DNA of 64,000 nucleotides from an uncultured Clostridia bacterium (GTDB lineage: Bacteria; Bacillota; Clostridia; Peptostreptococcales; Anaerovoracaceae), in NCBI GenBank assembly GCA_934255135.1, contig CAKQMV010000003.1:62001-126000 (forward strand), in the 5' to 3' direction. Both the position numbers and the translations under genes were made by a program. Below the pieces are notes generated by a model. It did not search any database. It worked only from the letters and a program-made list of their open reading frames with translations, and was not told the origin of the DNA. Position 1 is the stretch's first letter. Each line of letters starts with the position of its first letter. This document shows, piece by piece, positions 51,040 through 60,431 of the stretch.

Positions 51040-51746
51040 ATACTTACCTCCTTAGGGACTGCACTGAGGTAGTCGATAGAAACAAGCATATACTTTACTC
51101 CTCTGTGATCACCTTTAATTCCTGTGGCAAAAGCATTTACCCCGTGAAGATGACCGTAAACGCACACCGACACCCCGAATTCCTCGAGTGTCTTCGTAAA
51201 TTCGGTCTCCATACCCGCGGTATCTGACGGCGGATAATGAAGAGCGACGATAATCTTGGCGTCCTTCGGCGCTTTTGCCCGCGCGGACTCAAGCCCCATG
51301 CGGAGTCTTAGAATCTCACGTCTGTACATCTTCTCGTCATGTTCTGAATACTCTGAAGAACCCGGATATGGCCAACCTCTTGTGGCACAGATAACCGTGT
51401 TCAGCTCCTCTACATAATAGCTGTCGTTCTGGAGGAAAATCACGTCGTCATAGAGCGTATTCAGATAATGAATTCTCGCCCACCACAAGTCGTGATTACC
51501 CTTGGAAATAATCTTGGTTCCTGGAAGATTATGGATCCACTCGATGTCATCCATCGCCTCTTCAAGCCTAAGGCCCCAGGAGATATCTCCCGGAATTATA
51601 ACAACATCATCCTCACTTACCCGCTCGAGCCACGCTCTTCTGAGTCTGTTCGCATGATCATCCCAACCTGCACCAAAAACATGCATCGGCTTGTTAATAT
51701 TCTCGTTAAAGGACAGATGAAAGTCCGAAATGGCAAATATCTTCAT
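51036..51746 (-). CDS. Calcineurin-type metallophosphoesterase
   Basis: A 236-residue phosphoesterase with the two-metal motif set: SDFHLSF (D-x-H), IPGDISWG, SKGNHDLWW, ALHYPPS and YGHLHG. Substrate unknown. I take the second ATG (51746): GGGAG lies 8 bases before it, while the first ATG at 51752 is too close to the site. Translationally coupled to the lipid kinase after it. Confidence 0.85.
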   Translation of the reverse strand: MKIFAISDFHLSFNENINKPMHVFGAGWDDHANRLRRAWLERVSEDDVVIIPGDISWGLRLEEAMDDIEWIHNLPGTKIISKGNHDLWWARIHYLNTLYDDVIFLQNDSYYVEELNTVICATRGWPYPGSSEYSEHDEKMYRREILRLRMGLESARAKAPKDAKIIVALHYPPSDTAGMETEFTKTLEEFGVSVCVYGHLHGVNAFATGIKGDHRGVKYMLVSIDYLSAVPKEVSI

Positions 51747-51764
51747 CGTCATTACTCCCAGGTA

Positions 51765-52883
51765 TTATTCCAGAATTCTTACGGCCTCTTCCTCATCTAT
51801 TGCGTCAACGTCACGTAGCTTTCTCTGAATCTGTCTCGTCCTCGTTCCAACAAGCTTGTCGAGTTCTTCATCTGCCTGGCGAAGTCTCTTTCTCGTGTTG
51901 TCGAGCACGCTGGCAAAATTATCGAACTCTGTCTTAACCGCCCCGAGCGTCTTCCACACTTCGCTCGATCTCTTCTCAATAGCAAGTGTTGAGAAGCCCA
52001 TCTGAAGGCTGTTAAGCAGCGCGGCCATTGTAGTAGGGCCGGCTATTGTTATTTTATATTTTCTCTGCAGATTTTCAACCATTCCTGCATTTACAGCTTC
52101 TGCGTAAAGGCCCTCAAACGGCAGGAACATTATCGCGAAATCTGTCGTATAAGGAGGCTCTATATATTTATCATGAATATCCTTAGCTTCCTTAAGCATC
52201 GTGTTCCAGAGCTTGTTCTTACAAGCCTCGACTATGCTTCTGTCGTCAGTCTCATAAGCATCCATCAGCATTCCATAAGTCTCTCCCGGAAACTTTGAGT
52301 CAATCGGCAGATACACTACGCCTTCGCCATCACCCGGAAGTCTTATAGCAAACTCAACTCTGTTGGTACTTCCCGGCACTGTTGCAACATTCTCGTCATA
52401 CTGTGATCTGTTAAGAATCTGCTCAAGGATTGCCCCAAGCTGAACCTCTCCGAGGATTCCTCTTGTTTTGACATTAGACAGAATCTTCTTAAGGTCGCCC
52501 ACACTTGAAGCAACCGACTTCATCTCGCCAAGGCCCTTGTAGACCTCTTCAAGCCTTTCGTTAACCATGCCGAACGATCTTGTCAGCTTCTCGTCAAGTG
52601 TTGTCTGAAGCTTCTCATCAACAGTCTGCCTCATTCCCTCAATCTGAGAGCTGTTCTCCTGTCTGAGTCTTGCTATGCTCTCTTCAAGAGCCTTAAGTCT
52701 CATATCCTGCTGCTCGTTCATTATACGCTGATTCCCTGCAAGAATCTCGCCATAATTTCTGAACGCCAAGTCTATCTTAGCATCCATCGATCTGCCAGAA
52801 GACTTCACAGCAATCAGGCTGACTATCGTAATCAGCATCAGTATCACCATAACTAACAGAAGCAGTATAATCAAACTGTTCAT
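51765..52883 (-). CDS. rmuC: DNA recombination protein RmuC
   Basis: A 372-residue protein with an N-terminal membrane helix (IILLLLVMVILMLITIVSLIAV), a long coiled coil (residues ~35-130) and the RmuC core: LGEVQLGAILEQIL, FAIRLPGDGEGVVYLPIDSKFPGETY, FAIMFLPFEGLYAEA. RmuC limits DNA inversions at short repeats and is predicted to have a nuclease-like fold. It starts directly at the recX stop, with GGAG 11 bases upstream. Confidence 0.93.
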   Translation of the reverse strand: MNSLIILLLLVMVILMLITIVSLIAVKSSGRSMDAKIDLAFRNYGEILAGNQRIMNEQQDMRLKALEESIARLRQENSSQIEGMRQTVDEKLQTTLDEKLTRSFGMVNERLEEVYKGLGEMKSVASSVGDLKKILSNVKTRGILGEVQLGAILEQILNRSQYDENVATVPGSTNRVEFAIRLPGDGEGVVYLPIDSKFPGETYGMLMDAYETDDRSIVEACKNKLWNTMLKEAKDIHDKYIEPPYTTDFAIMFLPFEGLYAEAVNAGMVENLQRKYKITIAGPTTMAALLNSLQMGFSTLAIEKRSSEVWKTLGAVKTEFDNFASVLDNTRKRLRQADEELDKLVGTRTRQIQRKLRDVDAIDEEEAVRILE

Positions 52884-53408
52884 CTATTCGTAATCTCCTG
52901 TATCCTCTGTATCCTCTTCAGCTTTCATTCTCTTGAGTTCGTCGAGCACCTTATATATATCTCCGCTCGAATATCCTCTGCCCGCGAGGTTTCTCGCAAT
53001 CCGTGCAAATATCTTCTCAAGAGCGTCATCATTGAGGAGCTTGCCCTCTGTCGCATTTCTGTAAAGCTTAAATCCGTGCTCCTTTGCCTCGCTGTACTCG
53101 TCGAGACCATTCTCGTACACGTAATCCTCATAGGCAAAATTCGCGGTATCTGCCGCTACACCCTTCTCCGCAAGCTCGCGAAGTATTCTCTTTGATGCAT
53201 GCTTTCTTCCAAGGCCGTACTCGATAAAGCTTCTCGCATACTCATAATCATCAATGTAGCGATGAGCCTTAAGCTCGTTTACGGCTTCATCTGCCTCTTC
53301 TTCAGAATATTCCTTAACCTTAAGGTGGTCTCTGACCTCCTTCTCGGTTCTCATTCGTCTAGAAAGGTAAAGCGCAGCTGCCTCGTATGCAGACTTCTTA
53401 TATGCCAT
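52884..53408 (-). CDS. recX: Regulatory protein RecX
   Basis: A 174-residue all-helical protein that modulates RecA filaments. It has the three-helix repeats of RecX, such as AALYLSRRMRTEKEVRDHLKVKEYSEEEADEAVNELKAHRYIDDYEYARSFIEYGLGRKHASKRILRELAEKGV. It overlaps the phosphopantetheinyl transferase gene by 11 bases and is followed with no gap by rmuC. recA is not in the window. Confidence 0.9.
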   Translation of the reverse strand: MAYKKSAYEAAALYLSRRMRTEKEVRDHLKVKEYSEEEADEAVNELKAHRYIDDYEYARSFIEYGLGRKHASKRILRELAEKGVAADTANFAYEDYVYENGLDEYSEAKEHGFKLYRNATEGKLLNDDALEKIFARIARNLAGRGYSSGDIYKVLDELKRMKAEEDTEDTGDYE

Positions 53409-53952
53409 AGTAGTGAATCTCCAGCGGGATCATATTAGCACAGAGTGCCGCGTGGCAACCATCCTCTGTTCCGAGAAGCTCGATGTCGAACATATGCCAC
53501 TCATCACCGTTCATCATGATTGTATTATCTGAAACTGACGGAAGCTCTGTCATAACACCTTCTCCGATGGCTTTGGCCGCAGCTTCCTTTCTTGCCCAGA
53601 ATCTGTAGAACTCTGATGGACTCTCAAGCGCCGCCTCGATATCTTCGCTGGCAAAACACTTCCTGGCGAGTGCCTCAAACTTCGCCTCCTTCTCATATTG
53701 AACGTCAATTCCGCACTCGTAGTCATCAAAAACAACTACCCACGTATTCTCACTGTGTGACACCGAGAAATGCTGCCAGCCAGGAATAAAAGGCTTGCCC
53801 TTCTCGCCTATCTCAATCATTGAAACAAGCTCTTCCCCCTTGCGTCTCGGTCTTACGTCCGCGATCTCCTGATAAGCATCCATGGCAAAAGCAAGCAATT
53901 CTCTGCTCTCATCCTTTCCGCCTTCGTAGTTGTTGTGTGTAAATATATACAT
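53398..53952 (-). CDS. 4'-phosphopantetheinyl transferase (Sfp type)
   Basis: A 184-residue enzyme that moves phosphopantetheine from CoA to a carrier-protein serine. FSVSHSENTWVVVFDDYECGIDVQ and FYRFWARKEAAAKAIGEGV are the two Sfp signatures, with the Mg-binding Asp and the W-x-x-K-E-A core intact. Sfp-type enzymes usually activate polyketide or peptide synthetases; none is in the window, so it may be this organism's only AcpS-like activity or serve a remote cluster. Starts 1 base after the ctpA stop. Confidence 0.88.
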   Translation of the reverse strand: MYIFTHNNYEGGKDESRELLAFAMDAYQEIADVRPRRKGEELVSMIEIGEKGKPFIPGWQHFSVSHSENTWVVVFDDYECGIDVQYEKEAKFEALARKCFASEDIEAALESPSEFYRFWARKEAAAKAIGEGVMTELPSVSDNTIMMNGDEWHMFDIELLGTEDGCHAALCANMIPLEIHYYGI

Positions 53953-53953
53953 T

Positions 53954-55102
53954 CTATTTCTTTAAAGCCTTCACTGCTACAGATAGAATCTCGCTGTCAT
54001 CTGCTTCAATATCAGGCTTTATTCCCTTTCCGTTAATCTTATGTCCCTTAGGAGAATGGTATTCTCCAATCGTAAACTTCATTCCCGTTCCGTCCTTAAA
54101 CGGTGTGATACTCTGAATCAGGCCCTTGCCATAAGTGTTTCTTCCAATAATCTCGCCGGCCTTATTGTCCTTAACAGCCGCAGTCACAATCTCTGAAGCA
54201 CTCGCTGTATTCTCATTGACCAAAAGTACAAACTTGCAGCCAGTATCACTCGCCTTTGAGTTCTCAACTGTATCCTTCTCATTTCTATAATGACAGCTTA
54301 CAATCTGACATGCAGGAAGAAGCTGGTCAGCCACCTTGATACCTTCCTTCGTGATACCACCGCCATTATTACGGAGATCCACAATCAGCTTAGTGCAGCC
54401 CTTGTTCTTAAGATCTGAAACAGCCGTATCGAACTCACTCGAAGTTCCGTCTCTGAACGCAGTTATCTGAATGTATCCGATGTCACCCTTGTACACCTTG
54501 TAGAACACGCTATCCTGCTCGACGTTGCTTCTCGTAATCGAAACGTCTCTCTTCTTACCCTTTCGCTCAACCTGAATCTTGACCGAAGTTCCAAGCTTGC
54601 CCTCAATCGCTGCAATCGCCTCGTCGACGTTGCTGACATCTGTGCCATCAATCCTCTTAACCACATCGCCAACCTTGATACCCGCATTCTCCGCAGGTCC
54701 ATCCTTGGTCACAGTTACGACAACGATTGAATTATCCTTCTCTGCAATTCCGACACCAATTCCAATGTATGAGTCAAAAAGTCTCTTCCTCATATCGGAA
54801 TATGCCTCTTTATTCATATACTGTGCATACTTGTCCTTCTTAAGTCCACTAAGCATACCTGTCGCAATTATATCATCAAGCTCGCTGTCGTCATATTTAT
54901 ACAGAGCATCTTCCTTAAGAGTTCTGCTGATCTTGTAGTACTTGCCGAGCTCCTTATCCATGTCCTGATAATAGTCATACTTCTTCGTTGGAACCAGCCT
55001 GATTCCGCCGAGCCCTGAAAGAACCACGACAAGAAGAGCGCTCGTAAGCACTCCTGCCAGAAACATAGCTATTGCAAATCTCTTGCCATTCTTAATCTTC
55101 AA
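53954..55102 (-). CDS. ctpA: C-terminal processing peptidase, S41 family
   Basis: A 382-residue exported serine protease. An N-terminal signal/anchor helix (FAIAMFLAGVLTSALLVVVL) is followed by a PDZ domain (residues ~110-190, GIGVGIAEKDNSIVVVTVTKDGPAENAGIKVGDVV) and the S41 catalytic domain, with Ser-Lys dyad in NENTASASEIVTAAVKDNKAGEIIGRNTYGKG. The start is a TTG at 55102 with AGGTGAG close before it, 7 bases after the recJ stop. CtpA-like proteases often process cell-wall hydrolases, which fits the EnvC/FtsEX genes upstream. Confidence 0.92.
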   Translation of the reverse strand: MKIKNGKRFAIAMFLAGVLTSALLVVVLSGLGGIRLVPTKKYDYYQDMDKELGKYYKISRTLKEDALYKYDDSELDDIIATGMLSGLKKDKYAQYMNKEAYSDMRKRLFDSYIGIGVGIAEKDNSIVVVTVTKDGPAENAGIKVGDVVKRIDGTDVSNVDEAIAAIEGKLGTSVKIQVERKGKKRDVSITRSNVEQDSVFYKVYKGDIGYIQITAFRDGTSSEFDTAVSDLKNKGCTKLIVDLRNNGGGITKEGIKVADQLLPACQIVSCHYRNEKDTVENSKASDTGCKFVLLVNENTASASEIVTAAVKDNKAGEIIGRNTYGKGLIQSITPFKDGTGMKFTIGEYHSPKGHKINGKGIKPDIEADDSEILSVAVKALKK

Positions 55103-55109
55103 AACTCAC

Positions 55110-56774
55110 CTACTCAATATGACTTACTATCATCTGAAGCTTTCTATTCTGCTTCCATGTATTTATCTCAAGAGTTCCATAAATATCAACACTATGCTCA
55201 CTCTCAACATGCCTGTACGCCTCAAGCGCATTTTTAAAAATCAGGCAGTCAATACTTCTTCCCGCACCTGCAGGCACAGAGAATCTCGCATACTTCGTAT
55301 CGTTCTTAAGGAAAGTCCAGTTCTGCGGTCTAACATGCTTAAACAGCACAACCGGAGTTTCATTGCCCTTGCCGCAAGGCTCAAGCATCTCAAAACACTC
55401 TGCAAGCTCAAGCGTCGCATTCATCGGGCTAAGCTCCACATCAAAGGAGTAATCAACATCAAAAAGATGCTCGTTCTCCTCGAGCATTTCTGCGATATCC
55501 TCGTTAAGGTTCAGTCTCAGATTCTCGACCTCATCCTCCTCGATGGTAAAACCACATGCCGCACTGTGACCGCCAAAAGATATGAAGCTGTCTCTATACT
55601 TATCGAGCATGTCAAAAAGATTTACGCCCGGTATGGAACGTCCCGTGCCCTTGCAGCATTCTGAGTTTCTTGTGATTATGATTACAGGTCTGTTGATCTT
55701 CTCGCGAAGCTTTCCTGCAACAATCCCCACAACTCCTTCATGAGCATCATCAAGCTCAACAACAGGGAAGTCGCCGAACTCAAGCTCGTTGCTGATGATA
55801 TCAAGACTCATATCATATGCGTCATCCTGAAGAGATCTTCTTCTTGAATTAGCATCAACAAGCATTGTACAGTATCTCTCGATATCTTCCTGGTTCTCTG
55901 CAAGAAGAAGCTTAACGCCCAAAGTTGCGTCTCCAAGTCTTCCACTTGCATTGATTCTCGATGCGATTCCGAATGATATATCCATCGCCTTAATTGTCTT
56001 ATAATCGATTCCTGCAACCTCGATAAGTCTTCTAAGGCCCTTGTTATGACATCCAAGATGCATAAATCTGAGGCCGAACTTAACGATGGTTCTATTCTCA
56101 TCAATAATCGGCATTATATCAGCAATCGTACCAACAGTAGCAAGCTCCAGAAGCTCTGCCATTGTTGACTTGTTTATATTTCTCTCTCTGTTAATTGCAA
56201 GTGCCAGCTTGTATGCAACACCAACACCGGCAAGCCCCTTAAACGGATATTCATCCTCAGGAAGCTTAGGGTTGATGACAGTGCATGCAGCTCTGACAGA
56301 AGATACCGTGTGATGGTCTGTTACGAGCACCTCAAGACCCTTCTCCATCGCATATTCAGTTTCTTCCTTTGATACAGATCCGCAGTCAACAGTCAGAAGG
56401 AACTCTCCTCCGTCCTCAATAATTCTGTCGATAGATTCTGTATGCAGGCCATAGCCTTCATCGAATCTTGAAGGAATGTAATAGGTGACATTATCTGTAA
56501 GCTCTCTTAGAACCTTCATCATAAGAGCAGTCGACGTGATTCCATCAACATCATAGTCGCCATATACCACAATTCGCTTACCTTCATCAATCGATTTAAG
56601 CAAAGAATCCACTCCCTCTCGCATATTCGCAAGTAAGAATGGATCATGTGTAAGCGTAGGCTTCGGTGAGAAGAACTCAGCATAGCTCTCCTCACCGATT
56701 CCTCTCTTTTCAAGAATCTGATGAAGTGCATCTGGCATATTATTTCTTATGTCAAGTGCAGTTCCTTTATTCAT
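55110..56774 (-). CDS. recJ: Single-stranded-DNA-specific exonuclease RecJ
   Basis: A 554-residue DHH-family 5'-3' exonuclease. Motifs: VVYGDYDVDGITSTALM, LTVDCGSVS, VTDHHTVSS (the DHH), and the DHHA1 domain with SFGGHSAACGFTIEE. It lies between a cell-wall peptidase and a processing protease, sharing their direction with short gaps. The start at 56774 has AAGGAG 14 bases upstream, a little far, so the exact start may be slightly inside. Confidence 0.94.
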   Translation of the reverse strand: MNKGTALDIRNNMPDALHQILEKRGIGEESYAEFFSPKPTLTHDPFLLANMREGVDSLLKSIDEGKRIVVYGDYDVDGITSTALMMKVLRELTDNVTYYIPSRFDEGYGLHTESIDRIIEDGGEFLLTVDCGSVSKEETEYAMEKGLEVLVTDHHTVSSVRAACTVINPKLPEDEYPFKGLAGVGVAYKLALAINRERNINKSTMAELLELATVGTIADIMPIIDENRTIVKFGLRFMHLGCHNKGLRRLIEVAGIDYKTIKAMDISFGIASRINASGRLGDATLGVKLLLAENQEDIERYCTMLVDANSRRRSLQDDAYDMSLDIISNELEFGDFPVVELDDAHEGVVGIVAGKLREKINRPVIIITRNSECCKGTGRSIPGVNLFDMLDKYRDSFISFGGHSAACGFTIEEDEVENLRLNLNEDIAEMLEENEHLFDVDYSFDVELSPMNATLELAECFEMLEPCGKGNETPVVLFKHVRPQNWTFLKNDTKYARFSVPAGAGRSIDCLIFKNALEAYRHVESEHSVDIYGTLEINTWKQNRKLQMIVSHIE

Positions 56775-56797
56775 TAAACCAGAGTATTCTCCTTTTC

Positions 56798-57913
56798 TTA
56801 ATAAAGCACCATCGGATCTACAAGACTTCCATTCCGTAGAAGTGAGAAGTGCAGGTGTGGTCCTGTTGACCAGCCCGTGCTTCCAATATATCCGACAACC
56901 TGTCCCTTCTTAACAGTCTGTCCAGCACTTACAGCATATCTACTGAGATGTCCGTACAGTGTAGTATAACCGTTACCGATGGCAATCATAACGCAGTTTC
57001 CGTATCCGCCATTCCATGAAGACATTGTTACAACACCATCACCTGCAGAATAAACAGGCTTACCATATGAACCATCTGTCAGGCATATATCATATCCACT
57101 ATGATATCTTCTGTCTCCAAAAATCGGATGTGTTCTCCATCCATAATATGAAGTGAAGATATAGTTACTTGCTGTTGGCCATGCATACTTACCGCTTGGA
57201 GTAGGTGTGAAGGAGCCACTGTTCTCTGCCTTCTGAGCAAGCTTATCAGCCTCCTGCGCAAGCTTCTCAGCCTGAGCCTTAAGCTTCTCAGACTGTGCTC
57301 TCAGATTCTTCTCATCAGTCTCATATTCCTTAGCAGCAGCGATGCACTGCTTTCTTGTTTCATCAATCTGAATCTGGTCTTCCTTAAGCTCAGCCTCCTG
57401 CTGCTCCTGCTGTGCCTTAAGCTTCTTGATTTCCTTCATGTCATTCTCAAGCTTCTTAAGAAGCGTCTGGTCACTCTTCAGAATACTCTGAACCATTCCC
57501 ATATTGGCAAGAAGGTCCTCGATTCCCTCAGAATTCAGAATTACATCAATAAAACCGATGCTTCCAGTCTTATACATCGCAGCCAGTCTGTCATCAAGAG
57601 CCTCCGACTGCTTGTCAACCTCAGCTTCCTTCTTCTTGAGCTTCTTCTTAGTCTTAGCAATCTTATTCTTCTGTTTGTCAATCTTATCCTGAAGCTCGTA
57701 GAACTTAAGCTGCAGGTCTTCAGCCTTAGAATTCTGCTCATCCGCATTAGCAGCAGCCTCGTCAGCCTTCTTAGCAGCAGCCTCAGCCTTCTTCTGAGCA
57801 CTAGCAGATTCCTGTCTCTTAGACGCCTCAGTTGCACCAAAAGCAGTCGCAACCGATGAGAAAACCATCGAAAGCATCAGAACGACAGCTACTACAGTAT
57901 TTCTTTTGTTCAT
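56798..57913 (-). CDS. EnvC-like murein hydrolase activator (M23 domain)
   Basis: A 371-residue exported protein. Signal peptide (residues 1-27), a long coiled coil (about 32-240, rich in Lys/Glu/Ala), a short linker, and a C-terminal LytM/M23 domain: YGWRTHPIFGDRRYHSGYDI and TGPHLHFSLLRNGSLVDP, with the zinc-ligand histidines and aspartate apparently present. It may cleave peptidoglycan itself, unlike E. coli EnvC. Directly downstream of ftsX: FtsEX proteins bind such coiled-coil partners and activate them at the septum. Start behind AGGAGGATTTA. Confidence 0.9.
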   Translation of the reverse strand: MNKRNTVVAVVLMLSMVFSSVATAFGATEASKRQESASAQKKAEAAAKKADEAAANADEQNSKAEDLQLKFYELQDKIDKQKNKIAKTKKKLKKKEAEVDKQSEALDDRLAAMYKTGSIGFIDVILNSEGIEDLLANMGMVQSILKSDQTLLKKLENDMKEIKKLKAQQEQQEAELKEDQIQIDETRKQCIAAAKEYETDEKNLRAQSEKLKAQAEKLAQEADKLAQKAENSGSFTPTPSGKYAWPTASNYIFTSYYGWRTHPIFGDRRYHSGYDICLTDGSYGKPVYSAGDGVVTMSSWNGGYGNCVMIAIGNGYTTLYGHLSRYAVSAGQTVKKGQVVGYIGSTGWSTGPHLHFSLLRNGSLVDPMVLY

Positions 57914-57922
57914 TAAATCCTC

Positions 57923-58816
57923 CTATCGAGCAAGAAATCTTCTAATTGAAATTATACTTCCGCATGTTCCAATGCCCACTCCAAGAGCAATGAACATCAC
58001 AAGAAGATTCTTCACAAGGTAGTCTGTCGAAACAAGGTTAACCGACAGCATTCTTACAATATCTGCGCCAATCAGGTCTACCACTTTTGAGTAAACCACA
58101 TAAATCAGTCCTGTTGCCACGGCAGAGCTTACCAGTCCAACAAAAATTCCACCAAGAAGGAATGGAGTTCTTACAAACCAGTCTGTCGCACCGAGGTACT
58201 TCATAATTCCAATTTCCTTGGATCTGTTATGTACAGTAAGCTTAATTGTGTTAGCTACGATAATAACAGATACAACAATCAGGAACACCATGGAGATAAG
58301 CGATCCAACCTCAACAAAGTGAGTAACCTTGCTTAGCTTATCTATTGTATCCTGATAATATGTCACATCATTGACGCCGCTGATTTCCACAGACTCAGTT
58401 GCTGCAGTATCCGCAGCCTCCTTATTGTCAACATATACAAGGAACGAATCAGGAAGAGGGTTGTCCTTGAGATTATCGAGAAGATATCCGTTATCGCCCC
58501 ATCTCTCTCTAAGAGTCTCCATCGCTGCCTCCTTGCTCTCGAACACAGTGTTGTTAACTCCATCTATCGCCTCAAGCTCCTGTCTGATCTGTTCATTATC
58601 AACATCGTCATTTGAGTCATCAAGGTAAACCTGAATAACGTTATAGTCCTTATTAATCGAAGCCGCAAACATATCTACATTAACGAACGCAACGAAGAAC
58701 AGTCCAAGAATCAGCATCATAGCTGTAATCGCAAGAACTGAAATAAAATACATGCTCTTGTTACGTCCAATCTGTGAGAAAGTCTGCTTCAATGCATATC
58801 CTGCTCTAGAAAACAT
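57923..58816 (-). CDS. ftsX: Cell-division protein FtsX (permease-like)
   Basis: A 297-residue membrane protein with four helices and a large outer loop (about residues 45-165) that binds the cell-wall partner. The FtsX pattern includes GYALKQTFSQIGRNKSMYFISVLAITAMMLILG and VHNRSKEIGIMKYLGATDWFVRTPFLLGGIFVGL. Start at 58816 with GGAGG 9 bases upstream, lying inside ftsE (11-base overlap), so the pair is translationally coupled. The next gene is the EnvC-like hydrolase. Confidence 0.94.
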   Translation of the reverse strand: MFSRAGYALKQTFSQIGRNKSMYFISVLAITAMMLILGLFFVAFVNVDMFAASINKDYNVIQVYLDDSNDDVDNEQIRQELEAIDGVNNTVFESKEAAMETLRERWGDNGYLLDNLKDNPLPDSFLVYVDNKEAADTAATESVEISGVNDVTYYQDTIDKLSKVTHFVEVGSLISMVFLIVVSVIIVANTIKLTVHNRSKEIGIMKYLGATDWFVRTPFLLGGIFVGLVSSAVATGLIYVVYSKVVDLIGADIVRMLSVNLVSTDYLVKNLLVMFIALGVGIGTCGSIISIRRFLAR

Positions 58817-59534
58817 ATTTGTCGACCTCCTCACTTGTTACGTAATCGTAATCATCTGTGAAGCCGTATGACGAACCCATCTCATCTCTTACGATTCTTC
58901 CATCCTCAATAGCAACAACTCGCTTGTTCATTCTGTCAACGATGTCCTTCGCGTGAGTTACCATCAGAATTGTTGTACCCCTTACGTTAATCTGCTCAAG
59001 AATATTCATAATTTCCATTGCAGTCATAGGATCTAGGTTACCTGTAGGCTCATCTGCAATCAGAACTCTAGGCTGATTAACAATAGCTCTTGCAATACCT
59101 ACTCTCTGCTGCTCACCTGCAGACAGCTCATTAGGGTATCTGTTCGCCTTGTCCGCGATTCCAACCATATCAAGTACGTAAGGAACTCTCTGCTTGATGT
59201 CCTTCTTTGATCTGTGAACAACCTCCATGGCAAAAGCCACGTTCTCATACACTGTCTTCTTATCGAGAAGTCTGAAGTCCTGGAACACCATTCCAACCTT
59301 CTGTCTGAGTCCCGGCACCTCTCTTCTTGAAAGATGCGTTATATCCTTACCTGCAACACTGATAGATCCGCTGTCAGGCTCGATTTCCTTAAGAATAAGT
59401 CTGATAAAAGTAGTCTTTCCAGCTCCGCTCGGTCCAACCAGGAATACAAAATCTCCTCTGTTGATGTGAACGGATGCTTCTGCCAGGCCCACGTTATTTC
59501 CGTATTTCTTAGTCACATTATCGAAAATTATCAT
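58806..59534 (-). CDS. ftsE: Cell-division ATP-binding protein FtsE
   Basis: A 242-residue ABC ATPase that powers FtsX. Walker A GPSGAGKTTF, signature LSAGEQQRVGIARAIV, Walker B VLIADEPTGNLDP. I set the start at the ATG at 59534 (MIIFDNVTKKYG), with GGGAGG just upstream; a TTG-initiated longer form would swallow the ribosome binding site. First gene of the ten-gene run, so its promoter should lie in 59535-59650. Confidence 0.93.
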   Translation of the reverse strand: MIIFDNVTKKYGNNVGLAEASVHINRGDFVFLVGPSGAGKTTFIRLILKEIEPDSGSISVAGKDITHLSRREVPGLRQKVGMVFQDFRLLDKKTVYENVAFAMEVVHRSKKDIKQRVPYVLDMVGIADKANRYPNELSAGEQQRVGIARAIVNQPRVLIADEPTGNLDPMTAMEIMNILEQINVRGTTILMVTHAKDIVDRMNKRVVAIEDGRIVRDEMGSSYGFTDDYDYVTSEEVDKYVF

Positions 59535-59650
59535 ATGCCCTCCCAAAGTATATCCATATCTTGCTAATTATATACTAATTTTTTATCAGCTCCAAGTTTG
59601 CCGCCCTTATATGAATAAAATTTCATATTTGTTGTCATTGCAAATAACTT

Positions 59651-59678
59651 AAAAATGCGCAGGATTCTCTCCTGCGCA
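59651..59678 (-). terminator. Terminator of the amino acid importer
   Basis: TGCGCAGGA (59656-59664) and TCCTGCGCA (59670-59678) form a perfect 9-pair stem, followed by TTTTT on the minus strand. Confidence 0.85.
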
Positions 59679-59693
59679 CGACATTTTTCACGA

Positions 59694-60419
59694 TTATACG
59701 AGTACTTTAGATAAAAAGTCCTGTGTTCTCTCCTCCTGCGGATTGCCAAGCACGTCTTCAGGTGAACCCTGTTCCACGATATATCCACCATCCATAAAGA
59801 TAACCTTGTTAGCTACCTCTCTTGCGAATCCCATCTCGTGAGTTACAACGATCATCGCCATACCCTCCTTGGCAAGGCTCTTCATTACATCAAGAACCTC
59901 TCCTACCATCTCAGGGTCGAGCGCCGATGTAGGCTCATCAAAAAGCATAATCTCAGGATCCATGCAAAGTGCTCTTGCGATTGCAACTCTCTGCTGCTGA
60001 CCACCAGAAAGTGACTTCGGATATGCATCAGCCTTCTCAAGCATTCCAACTCTATCAAGAAGCTTAAGAGCCTTCTCCTCCGCTTCCTCCTTAGATACGC
60101 CCTTTACACTCATAGGTGCAATTGTAAGATTCTCAAGGACAGTCTTGTGCGGGAACAGATTGAACTGCTGGAATACCATTCCCATCTTAGTTCTTATATT
60201 GTCAAGATTTGACTTAGTAACAAGCTCACCATCAATGAAAATCTCACCTGAAGTAGGTTCCTCAAGATGATTGATGCATCTTAGCATTGTAGACTTACCT
60301 GAACCTGAAGGTCCGATAATGCACAGAACCTCGTGCTGCTCAACCTCCTGGTCTATTCCTTTAAGAACCTCATTACTGCCAAAATTCTTCTTAAGATTCT
60401 TTATCTCAATCATTGCCAT
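59694..60419 (-). CDS. Polar amino acid ABC transporter ATPase (GlnQ type)
   Basis: A 241-residue ABC ATPase. Walker A GPSGSGKSTMLRCINHLEEPT, signature LSGGQQQRVAIARALC, Walker B IMLFDEPTSALDPEMVGEVL, all of the GlnQ/HisP type. Start behind GGAGGCAGGAATT, 12 bases after the permease. Last gene of a three-gene importer. Confidence 0.94.
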   Translation of the reverse strand: MAMIEIKNLKKNFGSNEVLKGIDQEVEQHEVLCIIGPSGSGKSTMLRCINHLEEPTSGEIFIDGELVTKSNLDNIRTKMGMVFQQFNLFPHKTVLENLTIAPMSVKGVSKEEAEEKALKLLDRVGMLEKADAYPKSLSGGQQQRVAIARALCMDPEIMLFDEPTSALDPEMVGEVLDVMKSLAKEGMAMIVVTHEMGFAREVANKVIFMDGGYIVEQGSPEDVLGNPQEERTQDFLSKVLV

Positions 60420-60431
60420 AATTCCTGCCTC

